A stretch of 64,000 nt of DNA from Luscinia megarhynchos (Eukaryota > Chordata > Aves > Passeriformes > Turdidae): contig CM067584.1 in NCBI GenBank assembly GCA_034336665.1, forward strand, positions 2,418,001 through 2,482,000. The letters run 5' to 3'. The notes beneath the pieces are model-generated. The model did no database searches. It had not been told where the DNA came from and was given only the letters and a program-made list of their open reading frames with translations. Of the stretch, positions 33,194-44,615 are shown one piece after another; within the stretch, counting starts at the first letter, position 1, and every line of letters begins with the position of its first letter. Position numbers and translations under genes: made by a program.

Positions 33194-33713
33194 GGGAAGG
33201 GAAGGGAAGGGAAGGGAAGGGAAGGGAAGGGAAGGGAAGGAAGGGAAGGGAAGGGAAGGGAAGGGAAGGGAAGGGAAGGGAAGGGAAGGGAAGGGAAGGG
33301 AAGGGAAGGGAAGGGAAGGGAAGGGAAGGGAAGGGAAGGGAAGGGAAGGGAAGGGAAGGGAAGGGAAGGGAAGGGAAGGGAAGGGAAGGGAAGGGAAGGG
33401 AAGGGAAGGGAAGGGAAGGGAAGGAAGGGAAGGGAAGGGAAGGGAAGGGAAGGGAAGGGAAGGGAAGGGAAGGGAAGGGAAGGGAAGGGAAGGGAAGGGA
33501 AGGGAAGGGAAGGGAAGGGAAGGGAAGGGAAGGGAAGGGAAGGGAAGGGAAGGGAAGGGAAGGGAAGGGAAGGGAAGGGAAGGGAAGGGAAGGGAAGGGA
33601 AGGGAAGGGAAGGGAAGGGAAGGGAAGGGAAGGGAAGGGAAGGGAAGGGAAGGGAAGGGAAGGAAGGGAAGGGAAGGGAAGGGAAGGGAAGGGAAGGGAA
33701 GGGAAGGGAAGGG
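33194..33713 (+). repeat. (GGGAA)n microsatellite, 520 bp pure purine
   Basis: About 104 GGGAA units with no pyrimidine on the plus strand. The only visible irregularities are three 4-bp GGAA units, near 33239, 33423 and 33661, that shift register. Homopurine-homopyrimidine tracts of this length can form triplex (H-DNA). Lys-Gly-Arg-Glu and Pro-Phe-Ser-Leu frames of up to 314 codons across it are repeat products. Confidence 0.99.
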
Positions 33714-34117
33714 TTTTTTGCTCCAGGAGTTTTCCAGGCTCGCATTCCTGCCATTCCCCCCGGGAATTGGCGCTCCTGAATTTATGAGGAGTGCGAGGCT
33801 GCTCTGTTTGCTGGGACGTGAATCCCGAGCAGAATGCAAATCATGGGATTGCAGGGAGGGAAAACAACCTGGATGCGAGGAATTGAATTTTCCTGAGTTT
33901 AGAAAAGGCCAAAGTCCCGAAGTTTCCATAAAACCCTAAAAACCACGTGGGGACGGAGGAATTTGAGGTCTCAATTTCCAGGGATTGAGGGAAGCTTGGA
34001 GTGTCTGCTGGGAAAGAAAAATACGGGAGAAAATAATTGGATTTTGGTTTTTAATTGTGGTGATCCAAGTGGGAATTTTGGTAGGGAATTTGGTACTAAA
34101 AATGAGGATTTTAGCTG
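33714..34117. other. Non-coding spacer between arrays
   Basis: Nothing recognised. A TTTTTTG junction follows the purine tract. Confidence 0.5.
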
Positions 34118-34592
34118 TTAATTGTGGGGAATCGTGACAGGGAATTGTAACTGGGAATTGTGATGGGAATTTTGACTGGGATTTGTGACAGGAATTGTGA
34201 CTGGAATTTTGACAGGAATTGTGACTGGAATTGTGACAGAGAATTGTGATAGGAATTGGGACTGGGAATTGTGACTGGGATTGTGACTGGGATTGTGACT
34301 GGAAATTGTGACTGGGAATTGTGACAGGAATAGTGACAGGAATAGTGACAGGAATTGGGACTGGGAATTGTGACTGGGAATTGTGACTGGGAATTGTGAC
34401 AGGAATTGTGACTGGGAATTGTGACAGAGAATTGTGATAGGAATTGGGACTGAGAATTGTGATAGGAATTGGGACTGAGAATTGGGACTGGGAATTGTGA
34501 CTGGGAATTTTGACTGGGAATTGTGACTGGGAATTGTGACTGGGAATTTTGACTGGGAATTGTGATGGGAATTGCGACAGGGAATTATGACC
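34118..34592. repeat. ~13-bp minisatellite (GGGAATTGTGACT)
   Basis: About 35 units of GGGAATTGTGACT with GGAATTTTGACA and GGATTGTGACT variants. Some blocks (for example GAGAATTGTGATAGGAATTGG) recur, indicating higher-order duplication. Confidence 0.92.
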
Positions 34593-34999
34593 AGCAGGGC
34601 TTGGGTGTCTCTGAGGGAGAAGGAAAATGTGGGAGCTGCTGGGGCTGAAGGGAGCCTCCTCTGTGCTGGAATTCTCATCCCAAATCTCCTCATTAACAGT
34701 CGGGATTAGCAGCAGCTGCCGGGGTTGGGGCTGAGCCATCTCCTCACGCCGTGCTCAGCATCCCGAGCAGCTTCCCAGAATCCTGGAGAAACGAATTCAG
34801 GAATTCACAACAACAACCCCAAAGGGACCTTTGGATGGAGCCATTCCTTAAACACACATTTCCTGCTCGTAAATCCCGGGATTTGGGCTCAGGGTGCGGA
34901 TCCCAGGGTCAGGATCTGATTCCCGAGTGCCTCTGGTGCTGCAGGGTTGTTTCCCTCCCCAAGGCCATTCCCAATCCCTCCTCCAGCAGCTCTTGGTGT
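34593..34999. other. Non-coding stretch
   Basis: No gene or repeat recognised. Confidence 0.5.
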
Positions 35000-35078
35000 G
35001 TCCAGGGAATGCCTGGACTTGGCACAAGGATTGAGCACAGCTTGGAGGATTTTCCAACCCCAAGATTCCATGATCCAC
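35000..35078 (+). mobile_element. Decayed CR1 3'-end fragment
   Basis: TCCAGGGAATGCCTGGACTTGGC, then CTTGGAGGATTTTCCAACCC and AAGATTCCATGATCC match the word order of a CR1 sense-strand terminus, strongly degraded. Confidence 0.45.
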
Positions 35079-36313
35079 CCAAACCAGCTGGGCTGGCCTT
35101 TCCCAAACCTCCCAAACTTCCCATGGGAACGCAGATAAAATTCTGCTGCAGGTTCCCGGGAATGTTCACCCAGCACAAGGAGTGATGCCAACCCCAGGAG
35201 AGCCAAACATTCCTGAAAACAGCGGGATTTTATTCCCCAAAGCGAGTTTCATGCCGGCCTGAGCCGAGCCACGGCATTTTCCGCTCCATTGCTCCCCCAT
35301 CGATGTCCTTGTCTGGGAATAAAAGCTCCGAGTCCCGATCGATACCAGCACAACCTCCCCGCCAGGTCTGATCCATCCCGGGAATGCTGCGAGGGGAGCA
35401 ACCCCTGCAGTCGGGGATGACCTCGATGATATTGGGGGTAAAGGAAATAATTTGGAGTTTCAGGCCGAGCTGGTGAGGCAGAGCTGCCCCACATTCCCAA
35501 AAAAACCCCATTGAAGCCACAGCAAACAAATAAATGTTGTTCCCTGTCATTCCCTGGCACTCCCGGAGTTTTCCGGCCGCTCCGGAGCCGCCGCTCTTGT
35601 AGCTCCTAATGCTCCCCGACATTTAATTAACTCAAACAACCACCTCAGTCCCGCTGGAGGCAGGGAGGGCTCCCTGCTCCGAGCTGCCAGGGCTGTGTAG
35701 AATCCCAGAATTTCTTTTCCCAGTATTCCATTATTTCCCCCATTCCCTCCGTGTCCCAATTTTCCCCCTTTTCCTGGTATCCCATTATTTCCCCCTTTTC
35801 CCAGGACTCCACCATGAGCAGTTTTCATTCCAGGCAGATTTCGTGGCTCCCTTATCGCTCCCGTTCCCTTCCCCTCTCCAAATATTTATCCCAGAGTTTC
35901 ATTCTGTCAGTAAATAAATGCTGCCACCTCCTCTCTTCCCTTCACCTTGTCTCCCAAATTAATCTCTGGAAATAATTGGGAAGCGGAGGAAGGAGCTGGA
36001 GTGGGGGAGGAGGGAACAGCAAAACAAAGAGTTTTATTTAAATCCAGTCTTTTTGTGAAATTCCACCCAGAATTTCAACATTCACACACTTCTCCCGGAT
36101 CTCTTCATTTTCCTGGATCTCATCCTTCTCCTGGATCTCTTCCTTCTCCTGGATCCCATTTTCCCCCCAAAAAGGCCAGGTTTGGAGCATGGGAAGAGCA
36201 ATCCAGGGCTTTGCCATAAACTGGGAGTTGGGGGTGGCTGAGGATGGAATTTCCATGAGGTGTTAAAAGAGCGGGAAAGGGAAAGGGATGGATTTCAGGA
36301 AGGAGAGGAAAGA
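35079..36313. other. Non-coding stretch, no gene recognised
   Basis: Small repeat of TTTCCCCCTTTTCC words at 35735-35805 and TCCTGGATCTC repeats at 36105-36155. 35880-36060 includes AT-rich unique DNA. No gene. Confidence 0.45.
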
Positions 36314-37015
36314 ATGGAAGGATGGAGGGAGGGATGATGGAGGGATGGATGGAAGATCCATGGATGATGGATGGATGGATGGATGGATGATGGATGGATG
36401 GATGGATGGATGGATGATGGATGGATGGATGGATGGATGGATGGATGGATGGATGGATGGATGGATGGATGGATGGATGGATGGATGGATAAAGAATGGA
36501 TGGATCCATGGATGGATGGATGGATGGATGGATGATGGATGGATGGATGGATGGATGGATGGATGGATGGATGGATGGATGGATGGATGGATAAAGAATG
36601 GATGGATCCATGGATGGATGGATAGATGATGGATGGATGGATGATGGATGGATGGATGGATGGATGGATGGATGGATGGATGGATGGATGGATGGATGGA
36701 TGGATGGATGATGGATGGATGGATGATGGATGGATGGATGGATGGATGGATGGATGGATGGATGGATGGATGGATGGATGGATGATGGATGGATGGATGA
36801 TGGATGATGGATGGATGATGGATGGATGGATGGATGGATGATGGATGGATGGATGGATGGATGGATGGATGGATGGATGGATGGATGGATGGATGATGGA
36901 TGGATTGATGGATGGATTGATTGATGGATGGATGGATGATGCATGGATTGATTGATGGATTGATTGATGGATGGATGGATGGATGATGGAGGGATAGATG
37001 GATCCATGGATGAAA
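36314..37015. repeat. (GGAT)n tetranucleotide microsatellite, ~700 bp
   Basis: GGAT/GATG repeats with GATGATG slips. A ~100-bp higher-order block contains AAAGAATGGATGGATCCATGG, seen at ~36490 and ~36590. The right end decays into GGATTGATTGATGG. Same motif as the 23718 array but on the opposite strand. His-Pro-Ser-Ile frames of up to 343 codons on the minus strand are repeat products. Confidence 0.97.
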
Positions 37016-37359
37016 ACCAGGAGACAGAGAGGGATGGATCGATCCTAGCCAGCCCCTCCTGAGCATCCCTAAGGAGCCCCTCCCGTGACAATGGCAGCAC
37101 TTGGGTCTCTGCCAGGCCACAGACGAGCTCCGAAGGACCTTCCCGCTCCATCCCGTATTTTTAAGGATCCTTCCAACCCTTCCCACATTTTGAGGCGTGC
37201 TATCCCCACCCCAGTGTCCCCAGGCCGTGGGGACACCCTGGCTGGCTCTGTGGGATCCCAGGGGTTCTGGGGCTGCCATCCATTAGCAATTCCTGCAGCC
37301 CCGCAATCCATCCCGGTCATTTCGGGATCACCGGCCGTAACTCCGCGCTCCGATCCCAT
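37016..37359. other. Non-coding spacer
   Basis: GC-rich unique DNA with no recognised gene. Confidence 0.5.
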
Positions 37360-37480
37360 TTTTCATCCATGTTTTATTCATGGAGGGGGGTCAGGTTTAT
37401 ACCGAAGGATCAATAAAAGCCTCCATCACTGCGCATTATTAATTAATAAGGAATCCATTATCTGCAGCCAGCCCGGCCGC
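37360..37480. promoter_or_regulatory. Candidate conserved non-coding element
   Basis: CATGTTTTATTCATGG, GATCAATAAAAGCCTCC, GCGCATTATTAATTAATAAG and GGAATCCATTATCTGCAGCC in repeat-free sequence. Homeodomain-type words dominate. Inferred only. Confidence 0.28.
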
Positions 37481-38684
37481 TCCCTCGGATTTTCTCCCTG
37501 GAGAAGCTTTTTGGGGGCAATTCCGAAAATTTACAGCCTGGTCGATCCCTTCCCTCCCCCCCTCCGCCTGCTCAGGGATAATGGGAACTTTATTTAGCCC
37601 TGGCTGTCCTTTGTCCCCGTTGATGTCCCCACTGATGTCCCTGCCCTGCCTGGATCCTCCAACAGCCCCGAAATCTGTGGGAAAGGCTCGGGAAGAGCAT
37701 CCCGAGCTCTGTGCTCCATTTATTTTGGATTCTTTGGCTTAATTCCCTCTTTTTTTTTTTAATCTTCGTCACACCATGACGGGACAGGGAATGAGTTTGT
37801 GGCCACCTCCAGGGCTGGACAGTGATGGGGACATCACCTGTAGGAGGGAGAAAATGGAGGCAACAAAAATAAGGAAAATTCAGGATAAATCCATAGGAAA
37901 CGCAACCCCCAGCACCAGAACAACTCAGGCTCCTGATCCAACCCCTCCTCTCCCTCTGGAATTCCCCAAAAAGGATTCTCCAGCCACCATTTTGATTTTT
38001 TTGGTGCTGTTTTGCCCTCGGGAAGGGCTGGAAGGAGAATTCCTGCTCGGTTCCTGCAGGTTTTTAGGGATGGCTCCTCCCAGAGGTGCCCAGGGATGGG
38101 GAGATCCCACCAGAGGCGTTCCCGGGATCCCAAAGAGCTGGGAATGGGCAGGAGGGGATGGATTTGCCAAGGAATCCCTGGGAAGGGCCAGAAAACCTCT
38201 CTCATGGATTGGGGACAGCACTGGTGACCCTGTCCCCACCCCACACTGCACCTGCTAATAAATCCAACCCTAATCAGCACTAATTAGCTCTAATTAATGG
38301 ACAGGGAAGGATTATTAGGGGAAATCATAAAATCCTTTGCCTGGGGAAGCCCTGGGACAGATCGGGATTTTGGGAGAACGGGAACTGCAAGACTCATCAA
38401 GAAATGAGCCCAGCTCAAGCCCTGACCTCCCCCAGCTAATTAGCAGCATGGTAATTAATCATTCAGGAGCTGGAATGATGTGGTTCCCCCCTCTGCTTGT
38501 GCAGGAAAACACCTGGAAGGGAATGATCAGCGCTGGGGGCTCATCCCGGCTGGAAAATCAATATATGAGGAAATTCTTGCTTATTAAAAATGGATTTTCC
38601 TCCCCTGGAGCCCTTGGAATTCAGAAGCTTTCAGAAGAGGAAAACTGGGAATATTTGGAGCCAATAAATGCCTTTGATTCCAAG
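37481..38684. other. Non-coding stretch, no gene recognised
   Basis: Includes AT-rich islets at 38260-38310 (TAATCAGCACTAATTAGC) and 38435-38465 (GCTAATTAGCAGCATGG). Overlapping 148- and 160-codon frames (37776-38280) on opposite strands show no known motif. Confidence 0.45.
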
Positions 38685-38945
38685 TTTAATTTAATTTCAA
38701 TTTTGATTCCAATTTCAATTTGAATTTCGATTCCCATTTCAATTTTATTTCTATTCCAATTTCAAATTCAATTCCAAATCCAATTCTGATTTCAATTCTA
38801 CTTCTTTTTCTAATTCTATTTCTATTCCAATTCCAATTTCCATTTTGATTTTGATTTTGGTTCCAATTCTAATTCCAAGGAATTCCAATTCCAATTCCAA
38901 TTCCAATTCCAATTCCAATTCCAATTCCAATTCCATTTTCATTGT
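38685..38945. repeat. Degenerate hexanucleotide (TTCCAA)n tract
   Basis: About 40 six-base units of TTCCAATT / TTTCAATT type. The right end (38876-38938) is almost pure TTCCAA. The minus strand reads Glu-Leu repeats, which is a repeat effect. Confidence 0.93.
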
Positions 38946-39713
38946 TTTTTAAATTTAATTTTAATTTTTTAGTCGTAAAATCCTTCCGTTTTCACTCTCT
39001 TTTTTCCTTAAATAACAGCAGCACTTCACAACCTCTCAAAAACCCAGCCAGCAGAGTTTGGGAATGTTTGGGCCGGAGATAAATCTGGGATAAAGGTTTG
39101 GATGGATACTCCTGGAATAAACATCGGCTTTGTGTCAGCTCCTTCCAGCCCCGGAGTCTGAACAAACTCAACCACCAGAAATTGATTTTCTAAAAATGTC
39201 AAACGCACACAAAAAATAAAAATAAAAACCCCAAACCCGCCGCGGACAAAAAATGTTGGTTTGTGGGGAATAATTGAGCTCCTTTCCTGCCTCCCCAAAA
39301 ATCGATGGGAAGAGGACATGGAAAAACACAGTGGGCTCTAAAGTGTAAATAATGAGAGGATGTGATTTAAAAATGGCTCAGCACGACGGGGCCGAGGCCA
39401 AATTTCCTCGGAATAAAGCTGGGAATGCATCAGCTTCCACGTGAGGAGGCTGAAAAGGCAGGAATGAAGGGAAAAAAGGGAAAATGGGGCTGGGAATGAG
39501 GAGGGAAGGAGAGAAAGGAACTATGGAAGAGCAGCACTCAAACAGGTTTGTTTTGGAGCAGAAAACGCAGGAAAGAATGAGAGGAAAACGTGGAATTAAA
39601 TCCAAGTTTGATGCTCGGAATACGGAAAAGGATCAGCTCAGGGTTCGGGGTTTCCACGGGGATTGGGAAGGGAGGAGGTGCTGGGAGCAGGGGAAGGGAT
39701 GGGAAGGAGCAGG
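38946..39713. other. Non-coding stretch, no gene recognised
   Basis: AT-rich start, then GC-rich unique DNA. No supported gene. Confidence 0.5.
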
Positions 39714-39716
39714 GAT

Positions 39717-39749
39717 CATCCCATCCCATCCCATCCCATCCCATCCCAG
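39717..39749. repeat. (CATCC)n microsatellite
   Basis: About six pure CATCC/CCCAT units, the complement of the GGGAT pentamer at 54815. Confidence 0.95.
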
Positions 39750-40794
39750 ATGATCCCTCCACGTGATCCAGCAGTGGGAACAGTGGGGAATGCGTTGCCC
39801 TAAAATCGCTCTCCAATCCCATTTCCCCACAAAGATCACCCCCATAAAAACCCTGAATTTCAGTGCAGGCTCCAGGCTGGAATTGCCACAGAATCTGCTT
39901 GGTTTGGGAATAAATCCTGGGTTTTTTCCATAGTTTTTGAGCTCCCTGGTGCTCCTTGAATCCCCTCCAGCTCTCTCTGCTCCCGTCAGCTCCAAATCCA
40001 CGAATGGGGCAGCTCCAGCTCATCCAGCAGTGGGAATTCCCAGCCCCCATCCCTTCCTTTTGCCCATTATTCCAGAAATATCACCTTTGGAGAATCGCAA
40101 TGGCCACCAGGAGCTGTGGTGACAGTGCCACCCTCCCTGCCCAGCTCCTGGAGCATCCCAGGATGGCAATTCCCACATCCATTCCCACCGGGATGAGTCT
40201 CAGAAAAGGACCAGGAGAGAGTTGGGAATGGGGAATCCAGGAGTCCTGGAGAAGGAGCAGTGGAACCAATCCCATTGGGATTCCAGTGGGAGGACCTGGA
40301 AAATCAGGAATTCAGAAACTCAGGAGAATTCCAAAACCAGCTGGAAAAGGGGAGTGGGATCCCAGAATCCGTGAGGGGGACACAGGGATGCCACAGGAAA
40401 CACTCCGATCCCAAGGACAGGCAGATCCCACACGGATGCAGCAGCTTCCCGATGATCCCACCCAAAATCCACACAGGCAGCAGGGCAAGAGTGGAAAAGC
40501 TGCTCCCAGGGGAATTCTGCCACCCTAGAACTGGGAATTGTCGCTGTCACCGCCCCATCCCCTCCTTCCCAACATCCTCCCACGCTCCAAACCCACGTCC
40601 CTGAGTGGGAACGGGAAGGATCCCAGGGGAATAACTCGGGAACAAACGGCACCGCCTGGCTTTTCAATGAGATTTTTTTAGGGCTTGTTTTGATTTTTTT
40701 TTTTTTATTCCGAATCCCCCAAAGACTCGATCCCAATTCCCCTTTAAACGGGAATTTGCTGCGGATCCGAGATGGATTGAACTCCTCCATCGGA
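39750..40794. other. Non-coding stretch, no gene recognised
   Basis: The 190-codon frame 39956-40528 has no recognisable motif and competes with a reverse frame. T-run at 40695-40707. Confidence 0.45.
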
Positions 40795-40905
40795 GCCTCC
40801 TTCTACAGGGAATTTATCGGTGCCATAAATTTCCCCGGCCAGGTTTGCTGAGTGCCATAACAGCCAATCTTTTATCCATCTGGCTTTGTCCTGCTTTTTT
40901 GGGGG
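40795..40905. promoter_or_regulatory. Candidate conserved non-coding element
   Basis: Contains GGAATTTATCGGTGCCATAA, GGTTTGCTGAGTGCCATAAC and AGCCAATCTTTTATCCATC. GTGCCATAA occurs twice 33 bp apart. The AGCCAAT word is a CCAAT-box-like site. Repeat-free and distinct in texture. Inferred regulatory. Confidence 0.3.
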
Positions 40906-41654
40906 AATATTTATGGACTGGGAGATGTTCCGGGAAGAGGGAATGGCTCCTGAGGGTGTCTCCCACTCTCCCTGGCCACAGATAATTTGCAGGAATGTTC
41001 AGCCCTGCTCCAGGCTCTGTTTTTGAGGGTTTTTCAACTTAGTTCAGGCTCAAATTTTGATTTTAGGTACTCCCGGAGCTCCTGATTTCCCAAAAAAATG
41101 ACTCCATGGAAAGGGGGATCCTAAAGCTCCAACCAGTTGCAGCAGGAGATTTTAAACTCCATTTTCCTGAATTTTCCTTGGATGGAAAAGCATCAAGGAA
41201 ATGGGATGAACAGAGAGAGGAATTTTCCCAGATCACAATTCCCATTCCAGTGGTTCTGGCTGGGAAAATGAGCTGAATCCAACACAAGCTCGGCTGCTTC
41301 CATGGAAAAGGAAGGAGAAATCCGGCTGGAAAAGCATCCCAGGCTCCCAAAATTTCAATTCAAGCTTCTCCCCACAGCCCTGTCAGCAGCCAGGGAGCTC
41401 CATCTGCTCCCCAGTCCCGCCTGGAGTCAGCTGGCAAATCCCACCTTCCTTCTCCACGGGCAGGTGCCAGGCCTAAAAATATTCCCAGAAATTTCCTTGG
41501 CAGCCTCAGGAAAAGCTGGAACTGCAGCGGGAGGCTGGGAAGGAGCTGAGCAGGAGTTTTTAGTGGGATTGCTGGTTTGTGGTGTGCCCAAATCCAGGAT
41601 TTTCTCTTCTCCTGGTTTGCTAATTAATTCCAGCAAATCAGCAAATCTCACCAG
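40906..41654. other. Non-coding stretch, no gene recognised
   Basis: Nothing recognised. Confidence 0.5.
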
Positions 41655-41940
41655 GAAAAAATGACCCCAATCCCAGTGTGGTATCCCAATTATCCCAGTG
41701 TTTTCCATGATCCCATCAGGGAAAAACTACCCCAATCCCAACCCCAGTGTGGTATCCCAATTATCCCAGTGTTTTCCATGATCCTACCAGGAAAAAACGA
41801 CCCCAATCCCAACCCCAGTGTGGTATCCCAATTATCCCAGTGTTTTCCATGATCCTACCAGGAAAAATCAACCCAAATCCCAACCCCAGTGTGGCATTTC
41901 CAATGATCCCAGAGTGTTTTCCCTGTCCCCATCAGGAATC
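41655..41940. repeat. 71-bp minisatellite, four units
   Basis: Unit includes CCCCAGTGTGGTATCCCAAT, TATCCCAGTGTTTTCCATG and ATCCTACCAGGAAAAA. The CCCCAGTGTGG word recurs at 41742, 41813 and 41884. Units 2 and 3 are nearly identical; the outer ones are diverged. Confidence 0.93.
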
Positions 41941-42114
41941 AAACCTAGATGGTTGCTGAGGGGGTAAATCAAATTTGGGATTCATTGATTTGAAGTTTGG
42001 GGGAATGAGTTGTTCCCACATGGACTCCAGATGATCCCTGGAAAAATCTGGGTTCTCCTTTCCAGCAGCACAACTCAGCCAGGCTGAAATAACCAGGAAA
42101 TGCGGGATTTCTAT
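41941..42114. other. Non-coding spacer
   Basis: Unique DNA, no gene. Confidence 0.5.
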
Positions 42115-42207
42115 AATGAAATAAAATAAAATATAAAATAAAATGGAACAAAATGGAATAAAATTGAGTAAAGTGGAATAAAATGGAATAAAATGGAATA
42201 AAATCAA
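42115..42207. repeat. AAATA / AAATGGAAT simple repeat
   Basis: AAAATAAAAT then AAAATGGAATAAAATGGAAT units of 5 and 10 bp. Confidence 0.9.
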
Positions 42208-42999
42208 ATCCCTGGAGTCACTGCTGCCGGAACCATCAGCGTTCCCAGGAGTGAGATCCCTATCCAAGGAAAGCGAGAGGCTGTGGCTGCACAAATTAGA
42301 TTTCCCCAGGCAGCAGCTTAATTAAAACTATCGAGTGTTCCCAGCTTTTGGAAATTAACTTGGAAAGTGTTTGGATAAAAAAGCCTGGATGGGTTTTTTG
42401 TTCCTTTTCTTCTCTCTGGAGTGGAGGGAAAAGAAGAAAAAATGGGATTTTTTTTTCACCTCCTGGATTCTTTAGAGGGCAGGAAGCAGCAAAGTGGGGC
42501 TGATTTTTATTGAGATAAACCCAGATTCATCAGGACCTTGGGTCAAATCTTCTCCTAAATCTTTTATTTGGAGCTGCTTGGACTTTTTGGGATGATTCCT
42601 CTGCTTTTAAACCCAACCCTGTGCTCCGAAACGCTGTGAAAATCCCTAAGGAGAAAAAAATAATGCAGCCAACACCTGATCCAAACAAGAGGAGATGGGA
42701 ATAAAAAAAGAGATGGGAAAACCACTCAGGAAGCAGAGCAGGAGCTATTAGGGAGCATCAGGAGGAATCAGATCTGGAGGGATGAAGAGGCTGCTCCAAG
42801 GGAACAGGAGCGGATGATCCCGAGCGGAGCCGCGGGAATTCCAGCAGGTTGGAGGTGAATTATTCCCAGCTGCGCTTCCTCGGCTCCGATTTCACGGTCT
42901 GGCGGTGATGGAGCTGCTGATATTCCAAAGGGGGATGTTCCCACCTGGAGACTCCTGGGGGAAGGAGGATGGGGAAATATTCCGTGGCTGAATAGTCCA
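42208..42999. other. Non-coding stretch, no gene recognised
   Basis: Nothing recognised beyond AT-rich words near 42310-42360. Confidence 0.5.
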
Positions 43000-43385
43000 T
43001 GGAGGGATCCTGGTGGGGATTTATGGGATAAAACATCTGGGAAAGAGGAGCAGGGAATGCTGATCCCATGGAGGGATCCCTGTGGGGATTTATCCCATAA
43101 AACATCAGGGAAAAAGGAGCAGGGAATGCTGATCCTATGGAGGGTTCCCGGTGGGGATTTATGGGATAAAACATCAGGGAAAGAGGAGCAGGGAATGCTG
43201 ATCCCATGGAGGGATCCCAAGTGAGGATTTATGGGATAAAACATCAGGAAAAAGGAGCAGGGAATGCCGATCCCATGGAGGATCCCAGTGGGGATTTATG
43301 GGATAAAACATCTGGGAAAGAGGAGCAGGGAATGCCCATCCCATGGGGGATCCTGGTGGGGATTTCTGGGATAAAACACACTCAA
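43000..43385. repeat. 69-bp minisatellite, ~5.5 units
   Basis: Unit: GGAGGGATCCTGGTGGGGAT, TTATGGGATAAAACATC, GGGAAAGAGGAGCAGGG, AATGCTGATCCCAT. Starts at 43001, 43070, 43139, 43208 and so on. Unit 2 has TTATCCCATAAAAC in place of TTATGGGATAAAAC, an inversion-like change of the central triplet. In-frame length gives repeat-driven frames on the minus strand. Confidence 0.95.
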
Positions 43386-44084
43386 GGGAGCCCGGGATAG
43401 GGATGTGTCACTGGGAATGCTGATCCTGATGGGATCACCTTGGGACAGCGCTGGAATCTTCTCAGTGCCAACCTGGGTGGGCTCCATGAGCCTTAGTTTT
43501 CCCAAAATCTCACCCCATTCCTGCCTTTTGGGATGGGACACTCAGGAATCTCTGGCTGTGGTTCCACCAGCATTCCCAAATCCCAGCAGGGATGCAGGGA
43601 AAGGGCTGGAATTCTCTCCCACGTGATCACACTCAACCCCTCTGTCCCAGCCCCAAATCCCAGGAAAAATGAGGTCAATTTTCACCATTCCCCACAGGGA
43701 AAAATGCCCAAATCCCAGGAGATTAAACCCAAACCCTTTCCAGCACCCACATTCCATGGGCATCCAGCTGGAACCAGCCTCAGGATTCCAGGGAAAAAAT
43801 AAAACCAGCAGCAGGGCCGGACAGAGAGAAGAGAGTAAGAAAGAAATATTCATAAAAAATCCTTGGATAACACCAAATCTCTTCCCCGGGGGACGATTCC
43901 AAAGCCATTTTTAATTAACTCCGCGTTCCGCCAGAGCTCAGAGCGGAATTATTGTCCATTAAATAAACACCAGCTGATTATTGGGAACACATTCCTCGTG
44001 CTGCAGGTCACGGCTGCGAGCTGCTCCCGACACTTGTTCCAGGGAAATCCTGCTTTGGTTTACATTTATGGGGAAAAGGAGGCG
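43386..44084. other. Non-coding stretch with regulatory-like islet
   Basis: 43895-44040 (CATTTTTAATTAACTCCGCG, GGAATTATTGTCCATTAAAT, ACACCAGCTGATTATTGGG) is repeat-free with ATTGTCC, TAATTAA and CCAGCTG words, so it may be a regulatory element. No gene. Confidence 0.35.
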
Positions 44085-44615
44085 GTTTAGGGGGAAAAAC
44101 CATCCCTGATCCCCAAAAATATTGGGATTTTCCCCTGGCACAGGGAGTTAGGCGTAATAGGAGCAATTTTAGGGGGAAAAACCATCCCTGATCCCAAAAA
44201 CTTTGGGATTTTTCCCAGCACAGAGGTTGGGTGGAAAAAGAGCAGCTTTAGGGGAAAATCATCCCTGATCCTGGAAAAACCTTGGGATTTTCCCTGGCAC
44301 AGGTGTCGGATGGAAAAGGAGCAGTTTTAGGGGAAAAATCATCCCTGATCCCAAAAAATTTCGGAATTTTTCCTGGCACAGGGGCTGGGTGGAAAAGGAG
44401 CAATTTTAGGGGGAAAAACCATCCCTGATCCCAAAAAACTTCAGCATATTCTCCTGTCACAGGGGGTTGGTGGAAAAGAAGGTGGTTTAGTGGGGGAAAA
44501 AAACCATCCCTGATCCCAAAAAACATCAGGATTTTCCCCTGGCACAGGAGTTTGGATGGAAAAGGAGGCAGTTTAGGGGAAAAAACCATCCCAGATCCCA
44601 GGAAACCTCAGGATC
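44085..44615. repeat. ~80-bp minisatellite, seven units
   Basis: Each unit contains TTTAGGGGGAAAAACCATCC, CTGATCCCAAAAA, TTGGGATTTTCCCTGGCACA and GGTGGAAAAGGAGCA. ATCCCTG words recur at ~44102, 44184, 44261, 44341, 44421 and 44506. Confidence 0.93.

Noticed and set aside
33131..33939. Frames of 187-314 codons rich in Lys-Gly-Arg-Glu or Pro-Phe-Ser-Leu
   Set aside because: Translation of the (GGGAA)n microsatellite; open in every frame.
36120..37279. Reverse frames of 338-343 codons rich in His-Pro-Ser-Ile
   Set aside because: Translation of the (GGAT)n microsatellite with unique flanks; no protein family.
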